From Rhyacophila brunnea (Eukaryota; Arthropoda; Insecta; Trichoptera; Rhyacophilidae): a stretch of DNA of 64,000 nucleotides. The stretch is from assembly GCA_022495005.1 (NCBI GenBank), contig JAGYXB010001072.1, forward strand, positions 930,001 to 994,000. The letters run 5' to 3'. The translations under genes were made by a program, and so were the position numbers. A model generated the notes under the pieces. The model did not search any database. It was not told the origin of the DNA and was given only the letters and a program-made list of their open reading frames with translations. This document shows positions 32,625 to 44,170 of the stretch, piece by piece. Position 1 is the first letter of the stretch. Each line of letters starts with the position of its first letter.

Positions 32625-34560
32625 GACGAGGTGAAAAAACGAACGATGCTTTTAAGACGAGGTGAACCATAGACAACATGATCTTAACTAAGGACGATGT
32701 GTCTGCATAGTGTTTTGTACTAAGGAAATTTTAGTTATGACAAATGTTTCTGTATTCCCCTCTAGAGCACAATTTATATTGTGCTCTTTTCATACTTTTA
32801 CTATTATAGGTAGGTATTTAAATTAAAATTTTACGAATAATCTCGATTTAAAAAATAGCAGCACTGACTATCGTCAAAAAAGATGTCATGTTATCTATTG
32901 CTTTGCTAAACTATCAACTATGCATAAGATTCTTAATTAGTAACTTCTACATAACGTCGGTATTTTTGCAGTAGGTATGCCTTATATTGAGCGCCAGGTC
33001 AGAGACTTGTAAAACATAAATATTATCGTGATTAAAAATATATTGTAATAAAAATATGCTGGCAACACTAGACGAGGACAGAGGGGGTTATGTTAGATTG
33101 TATCGCCGGTCGATAAATTTTCTTTCAAATATGTATGCAAATCAATCGACAATGTACCATATCCGTTATTCTTCGTTCGGTAGACGTTGCATTTATATTC
33201 AAATCCACTGCTAATACAGTGGGTACATACCTATATTCATATTATACAGATTATAAAAATCACGTATACAGGTCAAATGTACAAATGAAAAGGAAAGTAA
33301 TGATATTAGATGTAATATAATATACCTACAGATTTTTGTTAAGAATTTAAAAAAATCCCTTAAAAATAGACCCAAGTAGGTACAACATAATATCTAGGCT
33401 TTATTCATTAATATTGAAAGCATGCACAAAAATATTTAATTCGTGTTTCTTGAGCGACGCTTACTAAGCAAAGCTAAGCTACCTCAGCATACTATATTAC
33501 TTAGTATTTACGAGGAATGATTAAATCCATTAGATCCGGACTCTAAATCGACATTTAAAAACACAATATTGTAGTTTTTGCTGTGTTATGCAGTGCTAAT
33601 TAATGTTCTTAAATTATTAAAGCTATCCCTACATGTAGTGTTGATGGGTGGTAAAGTAGAATTCTTAGTATACATTTACTAACTAAAATGTCGATAAAAT
33701 ATTTAAATCAAAGAATATTCAATCCGGTTTCTGTGAAATCAATTAGCTCCGCGTGTAGTATGTATTTTTTCTTAATGTTAATACAAAATGTTTTTTTATT
33801 ATTATACTATACTTCATGGTTATTGATTCTTATTTGGTGATTTATTGAAGTAATCCGATTAGTCGAACCTGAGCCATTAGTTACAAATTTAAATATAATC
33901 TGTGAGTCATTTCTATGAAAAGAGATCCATAACAACAAACTGCCATGTATTGAATATTAAAATGCATATTATGATGTTATACCGTTTTCTAATATATTTA
34001 ATTCGATTAAGCAGATTTTGAATATTATTCAAAATATCCGAATAGACGTCATGAAGATAGATTCTAGAAAATAAATTTGTTCGGATTAGAGACTAAGAAT
34101 TAATTAATTTATATAAAATGATTAAGACGCATATTAGAAAATACATGCGAATATATTTAATATCGACACCTTTCATAATTATTTTAACAGGACAAATACC
34201 ACCTGATAAAAATACCCGCGGACATTAACTCCAATTGGTATACTTAGTATGAAAATAAAAAAAAATGGATACAATTTTGGAAAATTATTTCTCAAGACAA
34301 CAATATTTTTAATGAATTTATTTCCTTTCTCTGTTTATCTATAAATGGTAGGTTTTATATAAATTGAAATAATGTTAAACAACATTTCAGTTCAACAATT
34401 TCTCCCTATATAATATTAGGTATATCACTCAAATGTGCATAGTACCTACCTACCTACAGGTATTAGTATAATTTTAAATTTGCATCTATATTTTTTGGTT
34501 ACTTTTATTTTGTCAAATTCGTTTTAATATGACATATTGTTTTGTATCGATTGTTTGTTG
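32625..34560. other. unassigned AT-rich stretch
   Basis: At the left edge AAGACGAGGTGAA occurs twice (32623-32635 and 32651-32664), with GAAAAAACGAACGA-GCTTT between the two copies; the latter is also found left of the MITE at 32143-32164. The rest is AT-rich with no frame or element end seen. Confidence 0.45.
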
Positions 34561-34569
34561 TGTCGAAGA

Positions 34570-34685
34570 GTTGTTTTTAATTTTTATACGGGGTTATTGT
34601 CCGAGGCGGTTTAAAACAACGGATTATTGTCCAGGGACTTATTGTCAGGGGTTTTTTGTTCAGGGGGTAATTGTCCTAAAAGCGT
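34570..34685 (+). repeat. cluster of short TTATTGTCC-type repeats
   Basis: Within about 110 bp the motif (T)TATTGTCC or a close variant recurs five times (GGTTATTGTCCGAGG, GGATTATTGTCCAGGG, ACTTATTGTCAGGGG, TTTTTGTTCAGGGG, GGTAATTGTCC). Such clusters are typical of subterminal transposase-binding regions, but no opposite end was found. Confidence 0.5.
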
Positions 34686-35187
34686 TTCATATCTATGTGG
34701 ACTTTAATGCTACATTATGAGGTTATGGCAGACTTTGTCATTCCAAACAAAATACTCATCAGCCTCACCAAACTTACGATGGAACAGGTTGAATGCCCCA
34801 AGACAGAATCCAAAGTGCATTATCAGATAGTTTCAACACGATCAATGGCCCCGCCCCGGTCAAGAAAATGCAATAGCATTATGCGTAGGCAGTGATATTA
34901 TAATAATATGTCATGTTATATAATAAAAATAAAAATGTTATATTAACGCTGAAGATGACAACTTTCCTACCCTTCTCTCCCTCGATCCACTCACATTCAC
35001 CCGGAGCCAGAAAGCGGCTTATTAGTATGTACCCACCGTATGTATGTACTAACATTACATATTAATTATGTTCAAAAATATATGTTTAAAAATCTTTACT
35101 TGCGTTGCACAAACCAATGCAGATTCGCGCGACAATGACCGTATCAACGTCAATGTGTTTTATAATCATTTAATTATACAGCATGGC
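34686..35187. other. unassigned DNA
   Basis: I see no assignable feature between the motif cluster and the LINE tail. Confidence 0.45.
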
Positions 35188-35671
35188 TATTTATTTATTT
35201 ATTTTTAAAAAGACACGTTGAGCACACAACAAATTATTAATTCACGACATTCACAACATGACATTTAGAATAAAGAGTACAAGGGTACAAAAACGAGGTA
35301 GAGAAAAAAAAACAAAGCAAAAAATAATTTTATAGGAAAGAAATAAAATAAAAAACAACGATAATTAAACAATAAAACAGAATTTTCAAAACAGAATACA
35401 TAATGCATTGCTAAAAATGTTTACTCTAGGGAGTGCATTGACACGAGGAAACAGCTTTCACCCAAAATAGGTCATACTGCGACCACGCATGTAATTGACG
35501 GGTGCATAAAATTTCAATTTTTCTAGAATATCGGGATTGGAAACTATACCACGTGAGAGCAGGGAAAAATGCTTTAAGTGCAGTAGTGACGTACGATCTT
35601 CAAGAGAATGAAAGGCGAGCATGCCTTGAAAAAAGTTAGTCGGAAAATACTCGTTTGTAAGTAAGAATATT
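35188..35671 (-). mobile_element. LINE family L-A, RT C-terminus plus 3' UTR and tail
   Basis: The minus strand is open from about 35670 to TGA at 35386-35388 with one internal TGA (35458-35460). Its segments include LEDRTSLLHLKHFSLLSRG, NPDILEKLKFYAPVNYMRGR and, after the stop, PRVNALPRVNIFSNALCILF. In jockey/CR1-like non-LTR elements the extreme C-terminus has this layout (L--RR...L--L..., P--L----F--P, R-----R-N----SP--R---LYN). The UTR word and the A-rich tail at 35188-35206 follow. It is dead because of the internal stop and 5' truncation. Confidence 0.82.
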
Positions 35672-36447
35672 CATCTTGGTGCAATAAAATTATGCTTAAA
35701 ATCAATCGAACTTTTTGCTACCTACCTGAATCGTATGATGATGTGAATAGGTAATGGACTCTTTCAACATTCTGAATAGAAAAGGGGTGAGTCAGAGAAG
35801 TGAAGTGATTGGGTCTCAGTCTCAGTAAGTGTGTCGATATCTGCATCAGTCATGTCCAACTGTCGATTCATGTCAGATTAGATGCATATCATAAATTTAT
35901 CTTAATCATTACTTAGTTACCTAGACCAAAGTACATAAAATATTTGTACCATTACATTACATCAGTACAAAATTTGAAATCCCACCATTGTTTCAAACTT
36001 CAAAAATAAAATGGCCGTTGCCGGTTCACGTTCTATTCGGTGTATGTTCTTCTAATACCCATGTGCCTATGTTTCTGAGGAATTTCAAATTATACGTACC
36101 TATACCTATGTTCATTAAATGATAATATTTATTCACAATCGTGTATATTTATTAATTGTATGCTGACACTACATAAAATGGCGTTAAATACCACGAATCA
36201 TCACACGATAATTATCGAAAGACTATCAACAAGTCATGACAAGAAATAAAGTTATCGACCAAAAGTAAGTAAGTCTCTAAAATTACACAAAAAAATACCT
36301 AGTATTATTTTTTTATTTTCCCTGCAGCACCATTTCGAGAAGCATTGATGAGAAAAGACACTTTCCCGTTAGACGTACGAGTATTATTTTTTGAGAGCTG
36401 AGAAATTTTTTCTCGTAGAAACCAACCAGAGAATACATACATACATT
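35672..36447. other. unassigned DNA
   Basis: I could not identify a frame or element end here. Confidence 0.45.
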
Positions 36448-36449
36448 TA

Positions 36450-37513
36450 GTGCAGGATCCCATAGACTTTTCGAATACATAATATCGTCGTTGAAACTAG
36501 AAAATTGTGTAACTCCGTTTTAATCGAAAATTGACTTTCAATGCCATCTAGTGGCCGTTGATAATATCTATCCGTCTTGCAAATTTTGTAATTCCAGAAA
36601 AATTGTATCATTGTTAAATCATGGATGATTTCACTCCAAAACCATACATTTGTATAGGAAACCATAATGTTTTTTGTCTCTCCTGTAAAGTAGTGTTTTT
36701 GGAGTTACACAATTTTCTAGTTTCAACGACGATATGCGGAACGCATTCTGACAATTGGAATAGGTTCTAGGGGTCACCAAGATATATAATGTCGATGTTG
36801 CCAGGCGATATTAGTGGTCAATTTTTTTTTATTGAGGTTTTAATTTTTTTTCTTATAACCCACCAAAAATTACCTACCAGAAATCGGCTTTCACATGTAT
36901 ATTATTGTGCAAATGTGTAAGTAGTGTTTGCAAAAACTGTGATCATGATACTTAAAGCAGTTTGAACACTTGACTTGTTTAATTTTTTTAATAAATGTCT
37001 ACTTGGTGTGGTTAGTCGTTATCGTTATTTCATTTATTCACCTACCTATATGTACAACCTACACTGTTTCTGTATTAACCATAATACTAAAACTAATGTC
37101 ATATGCATATAATATGGTAAAAAAAGCAATCTGGGTGATTCTATACACAAATGCTACTAAATAAAATAATTTAAGCCAAGGAGGATCCTAAGAATCGATA
37201 ATTTTGTACACATTGCACTACCCGCTATTTTTATTTTTTCAAATGGTACGAACCGTTCTACGACCGTGCCGATGGCATGGTACAATTATTGCATTTTCAA
37301 TCAATCCCTGATTCGGTCTTGGTTTTATTGAAGAACTCAGAACAATTTTTGGTTAGTTATAAGAAAAATAATTAAAACCTCAATAAAAAAATTGACCACT
37401 AATATCGCCTGGCAACATCGACATTATATATCTTGGTGACCCCTAGAACCTATTTCAATTGTCAGAATGCGTTCTGCATATTATGTATACGACAAGTCTA
37501 TGGGATCCTGCAC
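36450..37513. mobile_element. foldback element with nested inverted repeats, TA-flanked
   Basis: The tips GTGCAGGATCCCATAGACTT are inverted at both ends and bounded by TA (36448-36449 and 37514-37515), as for Tc1/mariner-type targets. A second inverted pair links 36735-36865 with 37366-37480 (CGCATTCTGACAATTG, CTAGGGGTCACCAAGATATA, GTTGCCAGGCGATATTAGTG). A third, inside the left arm, pairs 36485-36520 with 36695-36735 (GTTGAAACTAGAAAATTGTG). There is no coding frame. Confidence 0.82.
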
Positions 37514-37515
37514 TA

Positions 37516-38301
37516 ATTTGTTCTTTGCTTTCAACCGTCATAATATGAGGAGATGTAATCCGGTATCGTTCAATTATAAACAATCATAAACAAGGAGGTT
37601 CTATTAAACGAAGCTTACGGAGGTCGGAATCAAAACGACTGTGTCAGGTGACAACTGAGAAGTACAATGTCGTCACAATGCTTACAATCTTATAATACTA
37701 TTGTAAAGTGGAATTTTATCAAGTTAATAAGCGATCAATCCGCTGCTATGGAAAATGACATTGGCAAGCAAGACAAGAAAATATTGCTCACCACTCGATA
37801 CTATCGAGACAATGTAAACATTTTTGAAGGAAACGTCACGACAATGCGTTGAGACATCTGACGCCCGTCACGTTTCCTCTCACTATTAATTAAAATAACC
37901 TGCAAGAAGTTGGGCCGATACAATTATTAAACACTTAGTCATCATAGATACGAGGAGATGAATAAAGCTCTTATGTTGTTCTAAAAATTAACGTCACGCT
38001 CTTAAAAAGATGCTCGGTATACAAACATTTTAAATTATAAATGGAACCGGAATCAAACCGTTAAACAATAAGGGTTCCAACAGCTCTGCTTACATCACGT
38101 ACAAACAAATAATAATAATTTATAGTTGTCATATTGCCGTTATATAAAATCAAATACATAAAACATAATTTTTCGAACATATTATTTTATTTTACTTATG
38201 TACCTACCTACCTATATAATTATGTTTTTTATTGAAAAAATATAATTTGGTTAACTTGTCAATGTCAATGGGTAACTTTATTTTCATAACATAAAATATG
38301 T
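37516..38301. other. unassigned DNA
   Basis: I found no recognisable element or protein. Confidence 0.45.
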
Positions 38302-38309
38302 GTGATGAC

Positions 38310-39069
38310 CATGGCCCCCACAAGGGGGGTGGGCTGAGAGGGCTCTGGGGGGGGGACCCGCGTGGCGCGTCTATTTTATAAGTGAGATAAACATACAGTC
38401 AATGACATTAATATGGACAAAGAATCTGGAAAAAAATGACACTCACTTTTTTGTCGGGTCTGCCGAATGGCATAATCTGTTCTAACAAGGTGATATTGCT
38501 ATAAATTCACGGTGCTTTTTGTCGGGTCTGCCGAATGGTTCGGTTTGAACGGGTTCGCTCAAATGAACATTGATACTAGAAACACTGTTCTAACGCCATT
38601 ACAATAAAGGTGATATTGCTATAAATTCCCGATGCGTGATATCGCATAATGGAAATTGCGTGACGTCTACCTATACATGTGCGAATGAATTTACTTGCTA
38701 GCTACTGTACTGAGTGCGTTGTCCATTAATAATGTCATTGCATACAGTCATTATAAATTTGCCCTAATGGCAAAAAATTCGCCTGGGGCGCTATTTTACT
38801 TTAATAAAATTTGATAACATTTTAAAATACGTGAATGTGTGATGCAAATTTTGATTTCGTGTGTTTTCGAATATCGATTCGAAAACTTCATAACTCAAGT
38901 GCATTTATTGGAAAATACATAAAATCGCTAAAAATACACTGAATACCCTTAATTTTAACTGGAACACCATTTGAAAAACGTTTCTGTAGAGCTTTCAACC
39001 CTAGCGATAGGTAGGGGGGCCCGACAAAGATCATGGCCTGGGGGCCCGCTTCAGGATTTGGGGGCCATG
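38310..39069. mobile_element. hAT-type element family G (GC tips), copy 1
   Basis: The ends CATGGCCCCCACAAGGGG and (inverted) CATGGCCCCCAAATCC are flanked by GTGATGAC (38302-38309) and GTGACGAC (39070-39077), 7 of 8 identical. Inside, two tandem-like blocks repeat TTTTGTCGGGTCTGCCGAAT (about 38449 and 38516) and AAGGTGATATTGCTATAAAT (about 38487 and 38606). Family members are at 39684 and 48876. Confidence 0.85.
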
Positions 39070-39077
39070 GTGACGAC

Positions 39078-39675
39078 TGATGGATTCATCGTCAACTTTA
39101 GTATTGCAACCCTAGGCGAGTCTCCGTTGCTGCCCGGGTGCCAGAATAATACATTTTCTAATATTTTAAGACAAAAGAAATCCCTGCATTTTCATATACC
39201 ACGTGATGCTTCGTCTCCATGTAGTCGTAGTGTGTAAAATAAATACACCGTGTAACTGTATTTGGCAAAGTATTTTTTTATCAAAGTTTGTCTAATCGCT
39301 ATTCGTATTCTTTAAATCTATGTTGCATTGAAGGTATATTACAATAATCGAGAATTTTCTTGAAAAGTTGTTAATGGTAGGAAACGTAGGAGTTATAATT
39401 TAGTAATGGGAAAAATTATTCCACTCATGGAAAATTACAAGTAACAAACAAAAATATAAAATTTTAGTATACTTTACAAACTCCGTTCTATTCGGATAGG
39501 CGTGTCGGAAATCGGACACGCCCACCCGATTGTGTTTCCCCTGCCCTCCGCAAACACCCCTAACCTTTATCAAGCATTCTAACATAATTTCGAAAAATGC
39601 TAGTATAGATAATATCTATTAGAATTATTAGATAATAATATGTAACTACATATATTTTGTTTAAGGCTGTAGGTA
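39078..39675. other. unassigned DNA
   Basis: I see no assignable feature between the two family G elements. Confidence 0.45.
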
Positions 39676-39683
39676 CTTACACC

Positions 39684-39999
39684 CATGGCCCCCACATTCT
39701 GTATGCGGTAAGTGTATTTTTAGAGATTTTTTTGTATTTATAATAATATGTACATCCATTTGAATTATGGGGTTGTCGAGTATCGGCACACGGTTAAAAA
39801 TTGTATCGTACAACCAAAAATATTGAATTATTCATATCATTGGAGTAAAATAGCGCAGCAGGCGACCTTTTCTTAGTATTAAAGCAAATTTGTGATCTGT
39901 GTTTATCTCACTTATCTGGTCGACTTGTCACGCCGGGCCCTTCTTGACCCCGGGCCCCCAGGCTAGAGCCCTGTCAGCCCCCCCCTTGTGGGGGCCATG
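39684..39999. mobile_element. hAT-type MITE family G, copy 2
   Basis: The ends CATGGCCCCCACATTCTG and (inverted) CATGGCCCCCACAAGGGG are flanked by CTTACACC (39676-39683) and CTTACATC (40000-40007), 7 of 8 identical. The right part has TCTCACTTATCTGGTCGAC, CACGCCGGGCCC and CTAGAGCCCTGTCAG, all shared with copy 3. Confidence 0.87.
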
Positions 40000-40007
40000 C
40001 TTACATC

Positions 40008-40327
40008 ACTCGCTAAATCTGAATTCCGTCGCAAATATCAATATAGTATCAATGTACATTACACCATGGTCTCTTAAATCATTCATTTAATTCAAATGAA
40101 TCTCAATTTTTTTCGTTAATTTCACATGAGGACAAAATATACCTATTCATCGGAATACTATATTTTCGCAGCCATTGTCTTCAACTATTTCTACGATAAT
40201 AATAATATTTACAATCAAACGCCAAAAAAACCTCGTCATAGAGTTTGCATCCTGTCGGAGTCACAGGTATCTCAAATTATATATATTACTACTATACATC
40301 GATATTAGCAGAGCCATCTGGCGATAG
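40008..40327. other. unassigned DNA
   Basis: I see nothing assignable here. Confidence 0.4.
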
Positions 40328-40360
40328 TGTTCCCAAAGTGGTTTCCACGTAACCCCAGGG
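40328..40360 (+). mobile_element. hAT left-end scrap
   Basis: AGTGTTCCCAAAGTGG with a CCACGTAACCCCAGGG stretch resembles the CAGTGGT--TCAAACTG...GGAACCCC-GGG ends of common hAT MITEs (compare 25648). It is cut at TTAA (40361-40364) by the palindromic element that follows. Confidence 0.4.
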
Positions 40361-40364
40361 TTAA

Positions 40365-40782
40365 GGGAAGGGGGTACATGCTCAGCGTAGGTCAAAATGG
40401 AGTTTTGTTATATTTTCAAAGCATGATCCTGGACATACCTTAAACGTTGTAGATGATCTATTTATATAATTTTGAAGCCTTATTATCCTTTATATTTATT
40501 TTAAACATTTGATGACTTCATAAAGTATTTTTATTACATAAAATAGTATTCTTTAAACCTCTCGCTCTAATGTTTTAGAATATAGTCATATTTCAGTACA
40601 TAAATGTGCAGTGGTGTTAAGATATTTTACATTTATTAATTTTTAAACGCATTTATAAAACCATCAGTATAATTTATGTCGACATTATTATAGTGAAATA
40701 TTTACGATAAAAAATTATATTGATAATCTCTGTGATCCCAAATTTGACAAGAATTGGGCATTTTATTATTCAAAAAATGGGT
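40365..40782 (+). mobile_element. palindromic TTAA element, family P, copy 2 (one arm only)
   Basis: After TTAA at 40361-40364 it starts GGGAAGGGGGTACATGCTCA and follows the family P arm (TTAAACGTTGTAGATGATCT, CCTCTCGCTCTAATGTTTTA, GATAATCTCTGTGATCCCAA) to about ATTCAAAAAATGGGT, then stops. The central region and the second arm are missing, so it is a half-element. Confidence 0.85.
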
Positions 40783-41520
40783 CGGAACCATGGTCGGAAA
40801 AAAGAAAAAAAAGTGTAGATCAAAGATGTTGAAAAAAACCTTCTTCTATAAAGATAGAGACTAAATGTATGAAATTGAAATTTGGCAAGGCCATGAAGAT
40901 TATTTTCAGCAATTGGAATATCAGCAAACTAGATACATTGATAGAAGTCTTATTATTATACCAGGCTTGAAAACGCGCAGAAGGGCCATATTCAGCCGCT
41001 TCTCGGGGTCAGCGGTCACTGGAGATGTGTGTCCCCAAAACCCACACCCTGCGATTCGTCACTTCTCGTCGCCCTACCATTAAAAATTACCCTTCTATGC
41101 TGGCTCACTCAATTAAAATGTTCTGTGATTAAAATTAACCATCTACCGGCCTTATTATTATTGTTTCAAGTACAAAGCACAATTATTATTATTATTATTA
41201 CATGCCAATTAATCATAATAACTTTTAAACCAACGGAGCCGGCACTAACTGGTAGTAAGTACTTCGTGGTTAATTCAATTTAATTTTGAATTAATAAAAA
41301 ATGTAGCATTTGCCTCATTACTGAAGATGGTGATCGTTAAAATTACGGGCGTTGCCAACAATCTCCTCCAACCTAGAGCAATCCTGAGCTGATTCAATAA
41401 CGCTTTACAAAATTACAAAAAATTGTCGCCAATATTACAGAATTTTAAATAACACCACAAATTCATACTTAGAATAGTTCAGCATGTTTAGTAATTTTAT
41501 CGGTAAGTTAATCGGTTAAA
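40783..41520. other. unassigned DNA
   Basis: A short ATT microsatellite lies near 41184-41200. I see no other feature. Confidence 0.45.
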
Positions 41521-42060
41521 CCACCGCCATCTTTAGATTAATAAAGCCTGAGCATAACTTTTTGCACAAGCAACGAGTGGTCCACTTTTCAGCTGTAAAA
41601 TCAGATCCCAGATTGCTTGACATATTGATTAGCCCTTTCTCGTTTCAAATTGAATTATAAAAATATCTCAAATCAAATATATTAACTATCGGTGTTATTA
41701 ATAAATAATATACATTCCTGTTATTCATCAGCCCGCTGTCAAAGTCAGACTAGTCCTTTACACAAAAACCGGTGGTCATATCGATTTCCAAAAAATATGT
41801 AGCATCTATGCATTACATTTGGAAGGTGTGTTAATGCTAGTGTATTATTTATCATGTAACTATCTATTCAAATCAAACCATTCCCTGTGTGAACACGACA
41901 GACGCGTCAGTATGAGCACTATATATCCAATGACAGGCAATGACAGTTCATACATAGACAACAACGGGAGGGGCGGAAAAAGTAGGACCAGTCGTTGTGA
42001 ATGTATCAGCTTTCTACTTGAGTCGGCAATGGTTAAACCCATAATTGAGATGGGTGAGGT
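41521..42060 (+). repeat. dispersed repeat R4, copy 1
   Basis: CCACCGCCATCTTTAGATTA with AATAAAGCCTGAG-ATAACTT and GCAACGAGTGGTCCAC (41521-41593), and later GACAGACGCGTCAGTATGAG with ACAACGGGAGG, AAGTAGGACCAGTCGT and AATGTATC-GCTT (41895-42020), recur in the same order at 60011-60690. The spacer between the two blocks differs (about 290 against 470 bp). Confidence 0.75.
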
Positions 42061-42879
42061 AAGTCGCATTTAGTACTACACAAATTCTAGGATGTTATCG
42101 AACATGTGTGTTTCTGAGGTTGTTACAAATTATGGACTTACGTGTGACAACTAAAGTTGTTTTAAATACCTACCAGTAGGTGCATACTTTATAATTATAC
42201 GCAGGCAGTTTTGTAAAAAAAAATGAAAACATTCGATATAATACAATTCGAAACTATGTTAGTTACTATTTACGAATCACTGTAACTGTCAATTCTTGGT
42301 GGAAAGACATAATATTCTGTGAAAGTAGGTACATTTAATTGAATCATTATTGCATAGAGAATAAAATTGTCTTTACATAGTACGGCCGTAAGAATGTATA
42401 TTTCGAATGACACGAGTCTTTACGTTTACATGACGTCAACGAGCTGATGAAATGGCAATGGGCTAGAATCTAGATGTTGCTCGGTGAATGAACAACCGCA
42501 AGACATAATTAAGTCATATAATGGTACCGAAATGGCATTAAATGAAAAATAGACCTTCAAACCCTAGCTCCCTCTAGAATGACCACAGAACAGATAATAA
42601 ATAGAATACCGATAGGCTATATTCAATACGCCGCATCTTGATACAGGGTTTTGAATGTGTGAGTGCCCTACGAAAATGAAGCACGCATTATGCACGTGCT
42701 GTGTGTGCACCAACATTAAATGAGCGTACATGCATAAACCGAGAGCAGTTTTCAGTATTCGACGTACAACGTATTCTTGACACGTGTGTAAGTTTAACCC
42801 GGATTCTTCCTTACTCGAGACGGTTACCTGCTATCGCCTTACCCGTTGGGTATTTCAGTTCCCATTATTTCTGAGTTCC
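42061..42879. other. unassigned DNA
   Basis: Apart from a small AACTGTCAATTCTTGGTGGA scrap at 42287 (see 18741), I see nothing here. Confidence 0.45.
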
Positions 42880-43050
42880 CTGAGAATGACAGACCAATCA
42901 TCCTGCTGGATGGAGCCAAACCGCGAAGACATGAGATCTTATATGAGGCATTATATTCCGCTGGATCGACGAAGTTACTTTGTTTTGCAAATGTACGCGG
43001 CAGTGAAGAACTAGGAATCGAGAAAAGTGGAAGGAGCTAGGGGAGACCAT
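42880..43050 (+). pseudogene. LINE RT C-terminal remnant
   Basis: One frame reads RWIDEVTLF, then RQ-RTRNREKWKELGETI. The pattern RW-DDV...-W---A--R--WK-L-EA is the usual ending of several non-LTR RTs. It contains stops upstream and is short, so the family is uncertain. Confidence 0.5.
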
Positions 43051-43699
43051 AATAATTATAACAATGGATCGACCCCGGCTAATAATGATTGTTTAAGTAA
43101 TCTTACTATTCACAAAAATGCATTGGTATATCTTTCAAAATAATCAAATTTATTTTGCTTTACTATTGGACATTGTTCTCAAAATACCTACCTCGATCTT
43201 TCGCGTTTTAGTATAGTTTCTATAATCATAATAATATGATGTGTATCAGACACGATGAAGTAATATTGAATAAATTATAACGGTGACCACAGCACCATTA
43301 AGGAATACAGGTAAGACGAAAATCCTATTAAAAATGGAGGACAAAAAAGCAACGGTATCTTTTACACGAGGACATGTTGAGTTATCTGTAGGTAATCTGT
43401 GGTGCGTCGCTGGCGTGAGGCTGATTTAGTGGATACAATTTGTCTCCGGTGTCCTCTGCCAGTTGTAAATGATCACGTCATCTCTAATCGAATGTCCTCC
43501 CAAATAATTCTCAGCTTTCTCCATACGAATTACGTACATACCTTGATGAACAGTACTATATTACACGGTTGATCGTTCAATTATTTTACTTGTATTTAAT
43601 TTTTGAAAATTAAGTAAACTTCACGAGAAGAGTTGAGGCGTTAATTTACAGACGTACCCTCAGAATTCCTTCGACCTTATTGACGTCCCCAAACGGTTC
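43051..43699. other. unassigned DNA between LINE scraps
   Basis: I recognise no frame. Parts may be LINE 3' UTR. Confidence 0.4.
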
Positions 43700-43880
43700 G
43701 TAAAGGATCGAGAAGTTCTGCTTAGTACCAAAACTAAAAAACTACAGTACGTAAGTACATCGATAGTATAGTTCCCCGGCAAATTTTGCAAGGTAATACC
43801 TAGAGGAAGACCCGCGTGTGATTGGTATAAATGCAACTCCACCAAAGTGTACCGAACAGCTGTGGCCAACCTCCAATAGG
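43700..43880 (+). pseudogene. LINE RT C-terminal remnant (second family)
   Basis: The frame gives STKTKKLQYV, KVIPRGRPACDWYKCNSTK and VYRTAVANLQ followed by a stop. This corresponds to the order KL-YLGH, then G-RPGR--SWL-NLR-W---S----FR-A---, then MIANLR seen in one common insect LINE group. It contains at least one stop and is 5' truncated. Confidence 0.55.
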
Positions 43881-44059
43881 GGTTGGCACAAATAGACGAA
43901 TAATTTCAACTATTCTAATTTTATCTTAACAACTACTGGTGTATGAATACAATAACTCTCTCTATGGTACCATTGGATGATAAGACTTATATAATAGCGA
44001 TGATCAGTTTTTCGAGTGATGTGACATATCCATTTCCACTTCGAAGTAGGTACTTACGC

Positions 44060-44170
44060 TTTGTATTATGCCCAATGCTTTTGATTGCTCACTGTCCTAT
44101 TTATCTATTTTCGAATTCTTGCCCGTGATGCCCAACACGCATCTCTCCATACCGCGTTGTTACTCTAACT
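44060..44170 (-). pseudogene. LINE RT fragment
   Basis: The minus strand reads QRGMERCVLGITGKNSKIDK before a stop. The QRAMER-MLGI(S/T) word is characteristic of the region after the RT core in RTE/L2-like elements. A second copy of this region is at 46690-46965. Confidence 0.55.

Noticed and set aside
32098..32665. Overlapping frames of 62-128 codons in the GC-rich element
   Set aside because: They arise from low stop-codon density in GC-rich sequence and cross the element tips; only the 29-codon ATG start at 32484 was kept as noteworthy.
41160..41210. CRISPR-like or regulatory repeat array
   Set aside because: It is a simple ATT microsatellite without spacers.
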